A stretch of 64,000 nucleotides of DNA, from the NCBI GenBank assembly GCA_942486035.1, contig CALNXK010000042.1:106001-170000 (forward strand), given 5' to 3'. Source of the DNA: Porites lobata. Lineage: Eukaryota; Cnidaria; Anthozoa; Scleractinia; Poritidae. Below, piece by piece: positions 41,601 through 44,600 of the stretch. The stretch's first letter is position 1; every line of letters starts with the position of its first letter. The notes beneath the pieces are model-generated. The model was given only the letters and a program-made list of their open reading frames with translations, had not been told where the DNA came from and searched no databases. The translations under genes and the position numbers were made by a program.

Positions 41601-44600
41601 TCCGCCTCTTGTAGATACATGAACTTGATATGAGCGCACACCCACTGGTCCCTGTACAATCGCTTGGGTCCACCACTGACTGTGCTTGAAGGTCTGATGC
41701 GAACTGAGTTTCCTTTCTCCAATGGTGGAAGTGCTTTAGAGCCACTGTTGTAGTAGAATGGCTGTCTGTCTTTTCTGGCTTGTAAGAGCTGGGCAGTGGC
41801 AACAGCATTAGCATGGTGCAAAAGACTGCCAGCTGTAGGAAGGAGGGTCTTTGTCCGACAGCCAAAGAGTTGCTGCGCTGGGGATGTGCCCAGTCCAGGA
41901 AAGTCTAGGAATCCCAGGTAGGGATCTGTCCCAGCCTCTAGTGCTTTCATCAAGATACATTCTGCAGTTTTTACTGAGTTTTCTGCCTTCCCATTAGACT
42001 GGTTTAAGATGGTGAGCTAGTAACATGATCAAACTCGTACAACTCTGTAAACTTCTTGAATTCATGGGAGCTAAACCGGGCCCCATTACCATTTCTGAGC
42101 TGATCAGGAATCCTGTGTCTTGCCATCATCATTTCACCTTTTCAATGACTTCCTTGGATGCTTGTGTGACCAACTTGTCAACCTTGAAGAAGTTGGAGAA
42201 GTAGCCAGTGGTCACTCAGTAGTCTTTCCCTTATAACTCAAAGAGGTCAATTGCTAAAAACTGCCATGCTCTGGCTGGTACTGGATGTAGGATCATAGGT
42301 TCTTTTTTTATGTTCTTTCGTGCTGGTACGTGTTGCAGACATGGCCCTGGGATATGCATTGCTCAATCTTTTTGTACATAGAGGGCCAGTAAAAGGCTTC
42401 CCTTGCTCATTGCTGACATGCTTGCATTCCTAGATAGCTTGGGTGTAATCTTCTTTTTTGCTCTTCTCTCAGTTGGAAAGGAACGGTCCTCTTTAAAGAC
42501 GATTCTGTTCTGTAAAGTGAGCTGGTCCTTGAAAAGAAAGTAGTCTTGAATTTCTGGTGGCAGATGAAGTTTGCTTTCTGGCCAGCCTTGTTTTTTTTTT
42601 TTGTATTTTGTATTTTATTTTTAATCCATCCTATGGATGATATATCAGTTGTACAATATTAATTAGTACAAGGCTGTTTAAACTACGTGTACATAATGTT
42701 AGCAAGAAAAAAATTTAGAATGGAAAAGGGCACATTATAGTAAAACTAATTATGGCCCTTCAACAAGATACACACACACGCACACAAGTCAACATTGAGC
42801 AAGGTGAAATTTTTTAAGTGCCATATTCAAACAAAAGACACCAACAGGAACTCTTACACTAAAAACTAAATTATTTAAACACACAAAAAAGGCAACAAAT
42901 AAAACTAAACTAGCCAGCTTCAAAAGATGCGGCCATCATCATCACTGACTGCTGACCCCTAATCACACTTGCTAGGGCATTGAGAGCTGCATCTCCGTGG
43001 TTGCAGTCTTGGATCTTGTGTAGTGTGCCCTCTCTCACTGGCAAATAGCAAAGCATATTGACTTCACAAGATTGCCTGTGAACTCTAGTTTGGGCAGAAG
43101 TGGAATGTTTATTGTTATTTGAATGAGTTCAGGCTGTTTAATAGCTCCTTATGCTTGGGCCAAAGTCCTGCCATCGCCATTGACTTCAAGTTTCGGTGGC
43201 ATGGCAAAATCAAAAGATGCAGTAGCTCTACTCTCACTGCGTTGCTTTTCTAGCTTTCAGACCAATAGCGGCTTTCAAAGTTTACTTTCGAGTTCCTGCT
43301 ACATTAATCAACTGGCCAACTCAACCACGTGGTCACAGGCAGATTTCACACTATCTAAATCGTGTTCTTGTGAACTTCCAGCTAAATTGACAGCAGGAGT
43401 GGATGGAGATTACGAGTTGCCACATATTGACACCATGTAAAAGTACTCAGAGCAGAAGGACAGACAACACACTTTTTAATTTGTACTTTCATTCAACAAC
43501 AATACAAAAGCGACTCAAGCAACATATGGAAACCTGGGTTGTACCCAGGGCTCCACAACATGTAGAAAATAACACCATTACACCTGCATCCTCTAGGGCA
43601 CCTACGCCCAACATTATCTATTGCTGATGAAAAAATGTGGCCAGGTTTTACAGCATTTATTGCTGTTGTCATCATCATTAATCAAATGCTATGGCTCTGC
43701 CACTGGATACTGCACAGCGAATTTGATATTATGATTCTACATGTAATAACACCAGTTCACAATTTCAAAATGTTACACTCACAATTCGCTTTCCACATAA
43801 AACTTCAAGAAGCAGCAATAGCTTTGTTCCATCCTTCAGGTCTTCAAACAAGTTCTTGACTTGCTGACCACTTCCAGCCTATAAAAGCAACGAGAAAAAA
43901 AGATAAATCTCTTATTGACTAGAAATGCATTGTCTATTTTTTATATCTACAGTAATTATTAACCTTGTCTTAAAAATTACATAAAAACTGTACCTTTGCA
44001 AGCTGTGCATTTATCCACTTCGTAAAAGTCTTCTTTTGCATGCCCTCATGTTCATCTAAAACAAAACACACAAAACGAGGTTAAAATAAAGAATGAATGT
44101 TACATGTAAATGTACCAAAGGTGGCAGAACACCCAAGGTTTGCATGACCATTGTTGTAACTGAAATCTAAGCATGGCTCTTTTGTAATTAACAGCAGAAA
44201 TACAGATGAATACTACAGTGCCTATGAACTATTAGTTCAAAAAATACAGATTTGGACATAGGTAAATGTTTCAAATAAAGTTTTAATGAATATGTTAACT
44301 TAGTCATGAGCTGTTTTAGGCATTAGTTTACCAGAAAGTTATTTGATGGATGGCTAGAAGAAGTAGAAGAGAAGAACAAGGTACCGTCAGGAACCTCGTT
44401 AATATGGTCACCAATAGGCCAAAAAAATTGGGCCATATTAATGTGTGGCCATTTCGCTAGGCAGCTAAAAACAAGTGGCTGTAATAACAAGGTGACCAAA
44501 TTACCAAGGTGGCCATAAGGAGGGGTTTTACTCTATATTGTAGGTAGCAATTACCTGCCTACACATCACCTAGTCCAGTTCAAACTAGAACTGATACCAA

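Larger units (their letters stand above)
41090..43582 (-). mobile_element. Internally deleted Ty3/gypsy retrotransposon with short LTRs
   Basis: Direct repeats of about 147 bp flank it (41,090-41,235 and 43,436-43,582). Just inside the 5' LTR, the minus strand reads CATGGTGTCA, a plausible primer-binding region. A gag-like start (PPKLEVNG) and the H2C2/integrase part of pol remain; protease and RT are gone. An unrelated T-rich block at about 42,590-42,900 interrupts it. Sits in DMD intron 3. Confidence 0.75.

Noticed and set aside
33366..44055. The CH domains as a spectraplakin (MACF/dystonin) or beta-spectrin gene
   Set aside because: CH2 has some plakin-like wording, but the rod motifs (VNSLTHMVVVVD, DFEDFSKQED) and the IKSRSDEH start are specific to dystrophin/utrophin.
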